From: Anisus vortex
Taxonomy: Eukaryota; Mollusca; Gastropoda; Planorbidae
Direction of reading: 5' to 3'
DNA length: 64,000 bases
Assembly: GCA_949126835.1 (NCBI GenBank)
Contig: OX421499.1
Span: forward strand, 22,072,990 to 22,136,989
Positions 1 through 12,400 of this stretch are shown here, piece by piece. The translations under genes and the position numbers were made by a program. The notes beneath the pieces are model-generated. The model did not search any database. It was given only the letters and a program-made list of their open reading frames with translations, and was not told the origin of the DNA. Position 1 is the first letter of the stretch. Each line of letters begins with the position of its first letter.

Positions 1-1702
1 AATATATATTTGTTGTATTATAGTTTCTGTTGGTAACTGGCTAGTTTTGGTTGTTATTCTTTAAGAAATTATGAAATTATGATTTTTTTTTCATTTTGGT
101 CTATATAAATTGCCCAAAAAAATATTTTTTAACTCATAAATAATATTCATTAAAAATTGTAAAAGAGACAAACATAACAGTAACTAGCTAGTTACCTGCA
201 ATATATATCTATACATCATCCTTATAAGTTGTATTAACATATCTCAAAGCACTTTTAAAAAAATTAAGATTTTACTGACCAAAATATCACAAAAACAACA
301 TTTAGAGAAAAATGACTTTGAAAAAAACCTTTCCATTTTTTTTTTACAGTAGATTACACCACAAACATATATTTCTTCAACAATGACATATACATAAAGA
401 GAAAAACAACATTAAACATTAACTTGTCCAGGTTTGTACGTTGTACCATTCTTTGATTTGTTACGTTCCGCTTCTACTTGTCTTTTTGTCAATTTTTTTC
501 TTTGAATTTGATTTACTTATATTTAATTAGGTCACTAACAAAATTTTAAATCTTTAGAAAAAAAACTACAAATTTTCCTCATTTATTAGCGGACTTAGTA
601 GTAATAGTAATTGTATTATAAGCAATCATGTTCTAAGTTATCAATTTATAAATTAATGTAGAAAGTTTCAAATAAATTAACTGAACGAGTTATTTTTGAT
701 TTAGATGCTTGGAGGCTCCATCGTGCAACTTAAAATTTTGTTCATTAAATCGTACCCAAAATGTGCTAATATTTAAAAAAAAGCTCTAAATAAACATAAA
801 TAAACATAAAGGAAAAGTAATATAAAAACTGGGATTATAAAGAAAATAGACAAAAAAATCAGCCTCTATATATAATGTTATTAATGCATGACACATATAC
901 AAAAAAAAACTCCATAATATACTTTATGCTTTTTCTCAGGACATCTTGATGATAGAGCAAACCTATGGTAACATTGAAATCAGCATACCAAAATATTGTA
1001 AAAAACATAAAAAAATTAACATAAACAAAAATGTTGTTACATGGTGTTATTCATTACGACTTAATAATATTTCACGTATTAACTAAAATTTAAAAAATAC
1101 GTGAAATATTAATTAATTAATGTTATTCTTACCTCCTCGTTAAAAAGCTGCATGAGACGTCCTGTTACTGTTCAATGAACGTTTTGGCATTATGTCAGGA
1201 AAAAAGGACGTAAAAATGCAATTCACGGAAAACAGACAAAAGAAAAATTGCAACAGAAGGTAATAGAGACTAACTTATCACAGTGCCTTTTTTATTACAC
1301 TATTTTTTTTAGTGACGTCTCCATTTATAACCTCTCGCAAGGTTGAACACAAAAAAAATCACGTGTTTAGTGCTGTAATCTAAAGGTGGAATGTTATTTC
1401 ATAAATCATATAATAAATCCCACACACAAGGGGGCCAAAGACGTTGCAAGCATGAATTCGTACAGGTTTTCAAATCTTTTTATTTGAATGTTTTGATTGC
1501 TATTGACAGTAATAAACTATTGAAAATTCTTTCCCTGAATAATATTGGTTAAAAAAAAAACTTATTTGCATAGTGTAATTTATATACTTGGGCATTTAAA
1601 TAGTAATTAGATAATCACATGAATAAAAAGTATTTGTTTAATAAAATAGAACACATTTGTGTCTGTTCATTTTTCGTGACGTGGTCATATTTATACTTCA
1701 AA
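1..1702. other. AT-rich non-coding stretch
   Basis: No exon, transposase or reverse transcriptase signature was seen on either strand. The stretch is AT-rich with many short homopolymers. It lies 3' of SAMHD1-like copy A. Confidence 0.6.
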
Positions 1703-2268
1703 TTGGTGACCCATTAACATTTGTATACTGGTGACCTACTAAATTTTGTAAAGCTTCTATTTGGCGACCTACTAAATTTCGTAAATTTTCTACTTGGCGA
1801 CCTACTAAATTTCGTATAGCTTCTACTTGGTGACCCACTAAATTTTGTATAGCTTCTACTTTGCGACCTACTAAATTTCGTATAGCTTCTACTTGCCGAC
1901 CTACTAAAGTTTGTATAGCCTTTACTTGGTGACCCACTAAATTTTGTATAGCTTCTACTTGGTGACCAACTAAATTTTGTATAGCTTCTATTTGGCGACC
2001 TACTAAATTTCGTAAAGCTTCTACTTGGCGACCTACTTAATTTCGTATAGCTTCTACTTGGTGACCCACTAAATTTTGTATAGCTTCTACTTGGCGACCT
2101 ACTAAATTTCGTATAGCTTCTACTTGCTGACCTACTAAAGTTTGTATAGCCTCTACTTGGTGACCCACTAAATTGTGTATAGCTCTAATTGGTGACCCAC
2201 TAAATTTGTATAGCTTCTACTTGGTGACCCACTAAATTTTGTATAGCTTCTAATTGGTGACTCACTAC
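1703..2268. repeat. 33-bp minisatellite, about 18 units
   Basis: Units of about 33 bases begin with variants of TTGGYGACCYACTAAATT. The repeat phase is kept for most of the array. Because 33 is a multiple of three, the minus strand reads as an 11-residue repeat (core LVGRQVEAI) that is open for about 113 codons (roughly 2037 down to 1698) before stops break it. No start context, splice context or homologous protein was recognised, so a non-coding tandem repeat is the safer call. Confidence 0.85.
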
Positions 2269-3634
2269 GTCATTAATTTGAATTTCATGCTTTATGGAGC
2301 AATTAATTTTTTTTACCGCTTTGAATTATAAGAAATCTAATTTTTTTTCATATTACTTTTTTTTGTTCATAAGATGATAATTGAATACTTACAAATACTT
2401 ATTTAGTCTAGTTTAAGTTTATTTCATTAACAGTCATATAAACGATTGTTTCATTTTTAGTTAAGTTGAATTTATAGACTTTTTTCCGAATTAGCATGCT
2501 GCTAAGCCGCAATCCTTGCAAACAAAGATACGTCATTGATCGCAATATAGTATACACTTTTTACTAAATAAAGAAAATGTTGAAACATAGACTAGTTTAG
2601 TCAAATAGATTATTGATTTGTATTACCGTTGGAATCCTACAAACAAAAACGCACAAGAGCTCCAGCGGCCGTTTTGTAACTTCCTCTTTGCGGCTTGACG
2701 TACCGCTATACAGAATACAACAAAATAGTAGACCAAGGTTCATTCCTAAACTGCTGGCATCGGCAACATTTTGATATGGGTGTGTTAAAGTAAGATTTCT
2801 AATTCATTCGGCGTGCCTAAAGTCAATCTGCTCTAGCACTCAATTTCTTTTTGGGGGCTCTTTTACATGTCATTGAAATCGTTCTACCTGCCAAGTCTGG
2901 TAGGTTGCCGACACCTGCTACATTGAGTAGTGCTAGAAATTTCTCAGTATTCACTTACAACAATTTTCATAAGTTTAAATCCGTCATTTAGTAAAAAAAT
3001 ATAATAATAATTAGACATCTTCGCTACAGGTTTCAAAACGTTATCGGTTTGCCATTTAACCTTTGTGTTGCATTGATCCGTGTTATATAGTGTTGATCTA
3101 TCAATATTGGATTTCCGTAACTGAAGTGATATAGCGCACTGTAGTGGAGCCATACATGGTTTTATTTTGTCCTTAATATACATGCTAACGACACATATGG
3201 TTTTAGAACTAACTTCAGTAAGGTGTACTTTGTTACTTAAACTGATTCATTCTCTATTCCTTTAATCGATGACCTCATTGATAGGGTAGGATGCGCCAAT
3301 ATGTCACAAAAATTGATATTATCAATATTAATCCGAATGCAGAGAGTATGAAGATAGTTCGGATCAAGATGGTTGATAAGGGTCAATGCCTTCCGGCCAT
3401 CCATGAGGTCGAGATCCGCACATTTATTAGTCCACTTAGTTAACTTGGCCTCCGCGATTGACCAACTTACATAAGCCATCCATAAGCTTATGCTAATAAT
3501 TTAAGATTAGGCATAATAGTGTGATGAATTGTTTAAATGGAGGATTATATTCCATAAGACCATAAGCCTTGTGACGAAGCGATTGCTTATTAGTAGCTAG
3601 GTAATTAATTAGTGTGCGATTTTAGTAGATAGGC
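2269..3634. other. No recognised gene
   Basis: AT-rich sequence. Short minus-strand open stretches near 2944-3183 and 3237-3479 have no recognisable domain and no convincing splice sites. Confidence 0.5.
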
Positions 3635-5362
3635 CAGGGGTCGGATACCTAGGGCACGCGTGCCATACTTGGCACACATAGCGATTTTCAGTGGCACACG
3701 GGAGACCTCCAAGAGTGTTTTTAATTATTATTTATTTTTCGGTTCTGAATGAGGAAAAGTGACTGTTGAAGCCGATGTTTCTGAATGACATAGCGACACA
3801 TTTCAGTGAGTTGAACGCATTGACAAGGGCTGGGTCAAACAGCACTTGACCTGTTAGATCACTGAAATGGATTTCCTTATATCTTGAGTGAAATCAATTT
3901 TGAAACAAACATTTAACAATATCTGCTTCCCTTTATTAAGGCATATATTAAGATATATAGTTGGGCTTTTTAGTATCTAGTTTGAAGCACTCAAAGAAGA
4001 GTTTTCTAAACAAAGGCCAGACTTTCAAATTCATGGAATCATTTTTTCATACCTCATCAAGCCTAACTGGCTTGATCTTACTACAACCTTCTTAGATGTA
4101 GGCCTAGATGTATTTTAAGTGGACGTATATTGTCGATTTTAAAACGCTGCCAGTTGAATATTAAACATCCAAATACAATGGGCGTCGAAATGCCAATTTG
4201 CGTAAAATCTGGAAGGAAGATGCTTAGGAAAGTCTTCTGCTATTTTCAATTGCCAGGCATTAATCAGCTCTACTTTCAGCTTTTGGTTCAACTTACACGT
4301 GTGAACAGTATTTATTGCTCATGAAAGCTGTGTTAAGCATTCAAAGAGGTCACTTACACTTCACTACTCAGAAACGACAAAATATGTATCTGCCATTATA
4401 AATTAGCGACGAACATTCAAGACAAGGCGCTCATTATATTACCTTATCTTATACATTACAGACGCTCCTTCTATAAAGAAGATTATTGCGTCATTAATTA
4501 ATACAGACTAATTATATTTAAAAGAGTTTTATGCTCATCTACTATATTAAACATAAATATAAGTAATTATAAAACAAATTTTGTCTAATAATTAAATCTT
4601 TTAATGAATACCATAATGCTGTATTTATAGAAACAAAATTTTTCAGTAATATTTTTTATACTACAAAACATAACTTGTTGGAATCACTATTGAATCAAAT
4701 TTATTCTTTATTTTAATTAAAGGAAGATAATTAACCAGTTTTATTTGCGCTAATATTTCTGATATTATTTTTCTTAGTTTTCTTTTATAAAAGACTAAAG
4801 GGCCTACAACTTATAATTTTGTAATAACCAAACTGTAAAAAGTATTTTAAAATTGTATACATATTATGTGACTAAAAAATTAAATTAAATGCACATTTCT
4901 TAAACGTTACATTAACTACCCATTTTGAATGATTATTTTGTATCAATTCCGTACATCATTAGATTTATGGTAGGCGTACATCTAGATGGGTTGAACAAAT
5001 TATAGAAAATCTCAGTTATAATTGAGAACAAAATATAATTTAAAAAAAGCAGTTGCTAGATCGTTATTTTTGAAGCCAAATGATAATGTTAACAAAGTAA
5101 TTACCATAAATGTGAAAGTTTAGTAATAAAATATTGTATTTGGTATAAATGCAAATAAAAAGGATGATAATCACTAATACGTTAATTTTTTAAAATATAA
5201 AAACGCTTTAACGGTGGTCTTGTAACAGAGTTAAACTAATTGTCTTATAAAAGATAATAAAACAAGTATTATAGCACAGGTAGACATTTAGGCTGTTGGC
5301 ACGCTGAATGATTTAGAAATCCTAGTTTGGCACACCATTAGCAAAATGCGGCCGACCCACGG
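3635..5362 (+). mobile_element. Decayed hAT transposon
   Basis: The left end starts CAGGGGTCGG and the right end, read in reverse, starts CCGTGGGTCGG, giving imperfect terminal inverted repeats of the hAT kind. Both ends continue into GGCACG/TGTGCCA-rich subterminal sequence. The flanking 8-mers share the core ATAGGC, which looks like a worn 8-bp target duplication. The interior holds a broken transposase reading on the plus strand. Confidence 0.55.
3795..4425 (+). pseudogene. hAT transposase remnant (SCAND3/EPM2AIP1-like type)
   Basis: Fragments of a hAT transposase can be read in different plus frames separated by stops: HFSELNAL near 3800, a piece beginning FEALKEEFSK near 3980, and FGSTYTCEQ near 4275, which resembles the C-terminal dimerisation region of this family. 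Several stops and frame changes mean it is inactive. The family call rests on remembered motif similarity. Confidence 0.5.
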
Positions 5363-6258
5363 TATAGGCTCCTTGTTAATTCCGATAATTGGCCGGTTTC
5401 TCCTCACCCCCCTTGCATGGGAATGGTGGGGGCGGAGGGGAAGGCGGCGTGAACATTTAAATCGCCGTGTTGACCTAAAAGCCTTTGTACTCTCCCCTCC
5501 TGATAAGCCACCTGAAGAGGCCGGGGTCGTCTCGTTATATTGCTATTGTGAGCTAGAGTAAACATAGGTGTCACAGGGTTTGCTTAAGATATGATGGAAC
5601 AATAGAGAATTAGCTAATGTGTTAAAATGTTGGACTGGCCTTTCTTCCCCCGACTGACCGTAGTGACCAGAGGCCCTACCCTGGACGACACTCCTGCCCA
5701 CCCCTTTACTCTCATGACACGTGTTCTCGCGCAACAATGTCAGCACTGGACTTTGATTTTCATTGGTCAAGTGTACCGCCACATATCTCTGTGAGTAGTG
5801 AGAGTTTAGAACAAGATACTTTGTGCGATGAGAATTTAGCCATATCATTAAAAGAAACTTGTTCGTCCCAATAAACATAGACATCTTCTTATATATAAAC
5901 AGTGTACTGTGTGAAGTGTTTTTCCTGGTGCGCACGTGTGTATGCTCGAATATACGGGTGAAAAGCTGCTGGTCCATGAAATATAAATATCGGGCAGCGT
6001 ATTCAATAGTGCGGAAGAATAGCTCGGCTATCACGCCCTTAGACCAACAAGCCAATAGTGTTGTGCGGGCGTTGTGACCTTAGGGGCAACACCATTACAC
6101 GGAGACAGTCCACGCTCCGATTCGGTGTACGATATCTTGCACCTTGTTGGCCACGCCATCCCCTGTCACAACATTACAAGCCTAACAAACATTTTGACCT
6201 ACCTTTTGTAATAAAATATAATAATATACATTATGCCGTTTTGTTTAATTTTCTTAAA
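5363..6258. other. No recognised gene; GC-rich patch
   Basis: A GC-richer patch around 5340-5560 and a 170-codon minus-strand open stretch (5543-6055) are present. Neither shows a domain, splice junctions or a known repeat signature that I can name. Confidence 0.4.
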
Positions 6259-6266
6259 TATTTCTC

Positions 6267-7596
6267 CAGTTGCGTAGCTAAGGGGGGGGGGGGGGGAGTG
6301 CACATGCTGATGCAGTGAAGCCAGTGATACAGAAGTTTAATCAGTTTGTGGAAGCCATTGAAGCTGTGTGTGATGTCGAAGAAAGCGTCGAGACAAGAGG
6401 CGCTGCGCACAATCTGTTGCCTGCTATATGCGACTTTTCTTTCATTTCGTTCTTGTTTTTTCTGGGGTGACGTTTTACAAGAAGTCGACTTAGCACAGAA
6501 GTACATGCAAACACCAGGTATTACTGTGGACATGGTCGCAACCAAACTAAGGGCTCTCACAGTCTTTTTGGAAGAGCAGCGTACGAAGGTTGTTGACAAT
6601 GCCGTCCAGCAGGCACTTGCGAAATGTGGAGAACTTGATATCCCTACAGAGAAGAGAATCATAAGAAAGAGAAGATTACCAGGAGAGGGAGCAAGAGATG
6701 CTGGATTGTCATTGCAGTAGGAGACCAAGAGAGCAATGTTAGAGTGTCTGGACCGTTTTCATATGGAGTTAGATACGAGAGGTAAGGCAGTGAACGACAT
6801 TTTGCTGACTTTATCTGCCGTTCAGCCAGACCATATTATTTGTGACAACGACGAAGAAATACAGTTGTCTGTTACCAAGCTCACAGCCGTGTATGATGAG
6901 CTGTCTGAAGAAGACCTTTGTCTAGAAGAACCACGTTTAAGGCGACACCTACAAGCAGCGGAAATAAACTTGGAGGAAGCCAAGCACTGGACTGTACTGC
7001 AATTCCTTCGGTTTATCATTAAGTGGGACTTTGTTGAATCATTGCCATATCTTACGCTAACTCTAAGATTCTGTCTGACAATATGTGTTTCTGTGGCATC
7101 GTGTGAAAGAATTTTCTCCAAAATGAAACTTATAAAAAATTACCTCCGGTCTACCATGAGCCAGTCGAGATTGTCGGATCAGGCTGTTCTGTCCATTGAA
7201 CTCGAGCTTACAAGACAAGTAGATTTTGACGATGACATTGACCTGTTTGCCACAATGAAAACAAGAAGACATTCCTTATATGACTATAGTGTCGAAGGAC
7301 ATTCTTTTGGTCCGTGCATTGCCGTGTTTTGCATTTAGATGTTCTGAAAGTGAACAGTTGCATTTTAAAAATCTTTGGATTTGAACTATTTGTTTTGTGG
7401 TATTGGATTCGGATTTTATCTTGGATTATACATGTAAGCAATAACGTACCGATCAGTAGAGTAAAGTAGAGCCTAGAGGTAGAGTATGCATGACAATTTA
7501 GCTACACCTAACCATTCAGCATAAGGTCGTATGGGGTCACTGGGGTGACATTTGAACGGACCGCCCCGGGTGACGTTTACTCTAGCTACGCCACTG
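6267..7596 (+). mobile_element. Short hAT element with ZMYM1-type transposase
   Basis: Terminal inverted repeats are CAGTTGCGTAGCTA on the left and CAGTGGCGTAGCTA on the right (read inward), with one mismatch. The flanking 8-mers TATTTCTC (6259-6266) and TATTTATC (7597-7604) form a one-mismatch target duplication. The element is only 1.33 kb, so most of the transposase is missing. A run of G follows the left terminus. Confidence 0.8.
6301..7338 (+). pseudogene. hAT/ZMYM1-like transposase fragment, frameshifted and stopped
   Basis: The C-terminal half of a hAT transposase related to the proteins often annotated as zinc finger MYM-type 1-like. The reading starts near 6301 in one frame (DAVKPVIQKFNQFVEAIEAV). 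It changes frame at the T-run near 6455, continues as FFWGDVLQEVDLAQKYMQ, hits an in-frame TAG at 6718-6720, and goes on through LECLDRFHMELDTR to the dimerisation motif SVASCERIFSKMKLIKNYLR near 7090-7145. The BED finger and the catalytic N-terminal half are absent. It is non-functional as a transposase unless domesticated, which the stop and frame change argue against. Confidence 0.75.
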
Positions 7597-7604
7597 TATT
7601 TATC

Positions 7605-9304
7605 AGAACCAAGATTACAGCCGTTTCTGAAGGAATCCCAAGCCGAAACTACGGTTCTGGTAAAATCAACCGGTTTTGCTAGCCTTATAGTTTTTTATAT
7701 CAATTTTGTTGGAAACATGTTTCAGACGCAGGCTACCATGAACCTATCAGAGCGTAAGGAAAATAACTCCTTGTTAATGTTTGATACTGACAGAGTTCCC
7801 TCCCCTGCTAAAATTGTTTTTATTAAAATACTTTGTAATGCTTCTGATGTATTAAGTTAGATATTATTAGAAAAAATAATGTAATTAATGGCAGACATTT
7901 TTTCTTCAACTAAAAGTCATAGAGTGGTTTATATTAATGTATATAGATCGCTGGCTATAATCACCAATTTATAATACAAACAGGCTAAAACTCTTGAGTA
8001 AGTTTAAACACAATCGATTTTATTGTCAGTTGACAGCACACAATATTTTAATAAGAAACGTAAAAAAATAATTTAAACAATTTGTATAAACAAAACATCA
8101 AAGAGTACAATAGACATCGTTTCCAAAACGTTACCTCTTTAAATTCTACTAATATTTTATAGCTTTCTCGAGCCGATAAAAATAAACATAAAATATATAC
8201 ATTTTACACAGCGGCACGTTTACTTTAGACCAATGATGTTTGTATTTAATGAGTAAAGTTAAATATTCATTTCAACATCTCAAAAAGCCGACGGTGCAAA
8301 ATAAGATAAGATAAGATAAGATTGCTTTATTGATCCAAATGAATGGAAAATTGACTTGATTACATAAATTACATATATTTTTATTTAGGACTATCGTTAG
8401 AATATCGCGATTACCTGACCAAGGCATATATATTTATCATTATATTTGCTTGGCAGCCAGGTAATTTTGCCGGATCACGTGCCCGGGATATTGGAAACTC
8501 AGCATTAGACGATTGAGAGCTATATTCCAAAATAATTTGTATAAATTTAAATAACAACAATAAACAATGTATTCAATACTACAGATAACATATCTATTTA
8601 CTGATAAGTTTCAAGTTTCATTTTAATAGATTTAATTATAGTTATGCACTCGTTACTATATTTCACCAAATCTGGAAACATCTTCATTTTTTTTTAATGA
8701 AACGTAAGACTTAGATGTATGTTCGTTCGGAATTATTTATATACCACTAATACTAAATATTATGTATACCTGTAATTATGAAAGTAGAAACTACAAAGTG
8801 AATTTTTTATTTCAAAGTTTTCCTTTCAGTAGAGTCGATCAATAAGATTAAAAAAGGAGTGTTTCTTGACCCATGAATACAAGATATTCTGTGGCCAGTT
8901 CAATAACCAGTTGACTTTATTGAACTGATATTAGATTCTCATTAGACCTGTGACGACTAAAGGTAAATTATCAAGTGAGAAGATACACAATGATTCAATT
9001 ATATAATTATTCAATGTCAACATTTATTTCAATAACAACAGACATATGTTAAATGTATTAATATAATTAATGGTCATTTATCTCCAATAATGTGATGAGT
9101 ACAAGGTATGATTTGTAGGGTTCGTTTATAATGCATAATAAATGAAATACATATGATTTAATTATTGATTAGCTCAACCTATTAAATAAAATGTTTAATG
9201 AGTTTAATATTTAATTTGCATCGATAATATATGTCTACAATTTCTGGAGCTCATGATCAACTCCTATTGAGTTGGCGTCGCTTGCGTCTTTTTCATCAGT
9301 TCAA
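7605..9304. other. 3' flank of SAMHD1-like copy A; no gene recognised
   Basis: AT-rich. A minus-strand poly(A) signal (AATAAA, plus-strand TTTATT at 9023-9028) lies about 280 bases past the copy A stop and could end its transcript. A short (ATAAG)n tract at about 8296-8320 followed by TTGCTTTATTGATCC resembles a LINE 3' tail on the minus strand. Confidence 0.45.
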
Positions 9305-9460
9305 TTACCTTTTTTTTCCCTCAGCAAGCAGATCTTGCTTCCAATCGTGAAAATATCGTTTAGCTGCCTCCCTTATTTTGTCATTATGCTCTTTGTCTCC
9401 TTTGTTATATACTCTGAATATCTTTTCATTGAATGTTTCCGGCATGAGGAGAGGACACAT
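9305..9460 (-). CDS. SAMHD1-like: SAMHD1-like A, terminal exon
   Basis: Acceptor TTTCTTTAG, phase 0, 51 residues then TAA. The segment [18 protein letters not shown] aligns with the LLPEKFAEQLIRVYCKK block near the C-terminus of human SAMHD1, followed by AAKRYFHDW for AARQYFVQW. A cryptic GTAATT donor overlaps the stop, so a longer tail is possible but unsupported. Confidence 0.85.
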   Translation of the reverse strand: MCPLLMPETFNEKIFRVYNKGDKEHNDKIREAAKRYFHDWKQDLLAEGKKR

Positions 9461-12400
9461 CTAAAGAAATAAAATGTACAAGATAAAACACACAACATAA
9501 AAATAGAACTAAACTGTTATTTTCTATATCGTTTTGGAAAATGTGAATTTCTTGTATTGGCTGATGAAGTACTAATTTGTACAAATGAAAAAAATGAAGT
9601 GAAAGGGCTCAAATGAACTAATTTTTAAATAGGGTTCAAACAAAACTAAAATAAATTAAGCAAATATAGGACTACAATAATTTAGTGAGGCTATCTAGGG
9701 CTAAACTAAACTATAGCCAAAACTACGATGTTGGGGTTAATAAGAACAATCAATAAATATAATAACATAAAATAAACACAACAAAAGTAAAGTAAAATCA
9801 ATAAACTACTACTTGATCTAAATAGTTAATCTAAGCCTAAATCATTTTTAAAAAATAAATAAAAGGAAAAGAAGTAATATCAGAATCTAATAATAATGTA
9901 GAACCAGTATTTTGTAAATTAAGTAGGCCTAATCGTATACCACTAATTGTAGCCAGTATATATAGACCACCAAACACTATAATAGAATACATGACTGATC
10001 TGTGAAACCAGCTTACAAACATTCAAACGAAACATAAAAATGCTGTAATTTAGTTAACGATGCCTGGCTATAAATGGAACATCTTACTCCATAGAACAAC
10101 ACCAATACATAAAAAAAATGAATGGACTTTTTATCAAGAACATCCAAAATCTAAACTGAGAACAAATTATTTAGAAACCAACAAAAAAAAATGTGATTTA
10201 TTCTTAACTAAATAACCAGGACTATTAATAGAATATGAAATAATGTCTGGACTTTCAGATCATAATACCTCATCTTTTGTAAATCCTCTGGCCTCTTGTG
10301 CGGCACGTTTTGTATATACTTTTAATCTTGAGACTGGATTCTCATCTCTCATACCAAAATCAAAATTATATACCTAAGTAATAAAATAATTAGATTAATA
10401 AACAATTACAATTTAAACATTCAGACAAATATGCAGGCCTGTTTAAAAGATGGTATCAATTTTGTATTGACTAACAAACTAAGGAGATTCGTCTAATTTT
10501 GTCTATTTGCCTATAATATTTGTTGTTATACTCTTAAATAAGTAAATAACTTATCATGCTTCATAGCTTTCTTCTAAATATACATATATAAATATATCAA
10601 ATACGTACATGGTGTATACAAATATGTGCTAATACATATTATTCATATATATAATATATAATAACTTGATCATACATTTTAAACCATGTTAAACGCTGGC
10701 TTAAAATTAGAAAGTATAATTTCTATAAACAGTTATTGTCAAGGAGTTGTTTTACTCGAGGCTTGGTATCACGGCATCACAACAACATAACAGAAACATA
10801 GTTTGACTTAGGAATGTTTGGCAAGGACGATCTATAGGTTTAGAGACAAGTTTAGTGTGTAGGTGTAGGCTAGTACGGACTGAATTGAATTGAATTGTTG
10901 AATTTCCGGCTCATCAACATCGAAGGTTATATAGAGCCTTTTTGATAACGTTGTTGTCATTTTTCTCTTGTATCCATTTTATTGTTATTATATCTTTAGA
11001 TTTTGTTGTACAGTTGTATGTCTTTAATATAGTTTATTATATGTTTTGGTTTAATTTTGCTGAAAAGTTCATGAAGAGTTCTACAGTAATAGAATTTACG
11101 TCGAATGTCATCAAATGTGTTACATTGCAACAAAATGTGAGACACTGTTAAGTTGGCATTGCAGAAAGCACACATTGGGGCCATTTCTCGTTTTAAGATA
11201 AACGAATGTGTTAGTTTCGTATGTCCTGTATGTAGTCTGCAGAGAATAACTGCGTCCTTTCGAACAAGTTGGCCTGTATCATGCCAGGTTTTTGAATTTT
11301 CCAAATACTGCAGTTTATTGCTGCTAGTATGCACTAACATGGTCAAAGGGAAATGACTCAGTAAATAGTCAATAGTCAATAGTATAGTACTAGAGTTATG
11401 GGGACTGGGAAGAATGTGAATATCACAAATCTAGTTTGTTCTACTGCGTCGTAGCTATACAGAGCATGCTTTGCACGTTGTACATGTCTCAGTCTGATCA
11501 CGGGGTTTTACATGTCTCAGTCTGATCACGGGGGGTAAAGGACCGGAGAATAGTCAGTCGACTCAAATATCTAGAAGCGTATGGACGCATACGTTAGACT
11601 CGGAACTATACCACATTTTATCAGAATACTATTTCATTTCTTGGACTTATATTATATTATATGATTGTTGGATGTACTGTGAATAATGTATTGTGAGTAT
11701 TAATAAATAGATATATATTGCTGCAAAGATTTGAATTATCAAGTGTGTTAAACATACTGTGAAAATAATATTAAAGAAACATTTAACTCAACTCAAGCAA
11801 CTCAATCAACTCATGATTCTATTAGCCTACGAAGAACAATAATAATTAAAATAGAATCAATAACAGTGGTGGCAGCGGTAAACGGTAACGGTAAGCGGCA
11901 GCGGTGAACGGCAGCGGTGTACGGCAACTACTAAACTACAACATAATGAAATGCTTCCACAAAACCAAATCTTAGAAGGTAAAGTCTGATTTTCAAATTG
12001 TCAACTCTCTCATGCAAACTATTCAGCAAACTATTCAACCAGTCAACCTGGTCATAAAATCGTTAGAGAGAACGCTAAAACATCTCTCAGAAAATATATG
12101 ATTTGCTGGTGGATGGCAGAATTTAATGAACGATTTCTAAAGATATTAATCAAGATGTAATCAACACTGTATAAAGCCATATTCAGGGTAACAGGAAACA
12201 GAGACACTGCAGCAAGACTTGTAAAAGTCAGTAGATACATAGGCGGCACAACAGGCAACAAAAAGGTGGGTGCACGTGGCGCTCTACATCTCAACCCACA
12301 TTACATTTTTCAAAGGTGCCGACGCTGGAATTAATAATTTTTTTTCAAGATTATATTTGGATTACGTGGAACGTCGAGAGCTGTCGTATGAATTTCTTTG

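Noticed and set aside
5543..6055. 170-codon minus-strand open frame
   Set aside because: No domain, no splice partners and poor coding character; only listed as an unexplained stretch.
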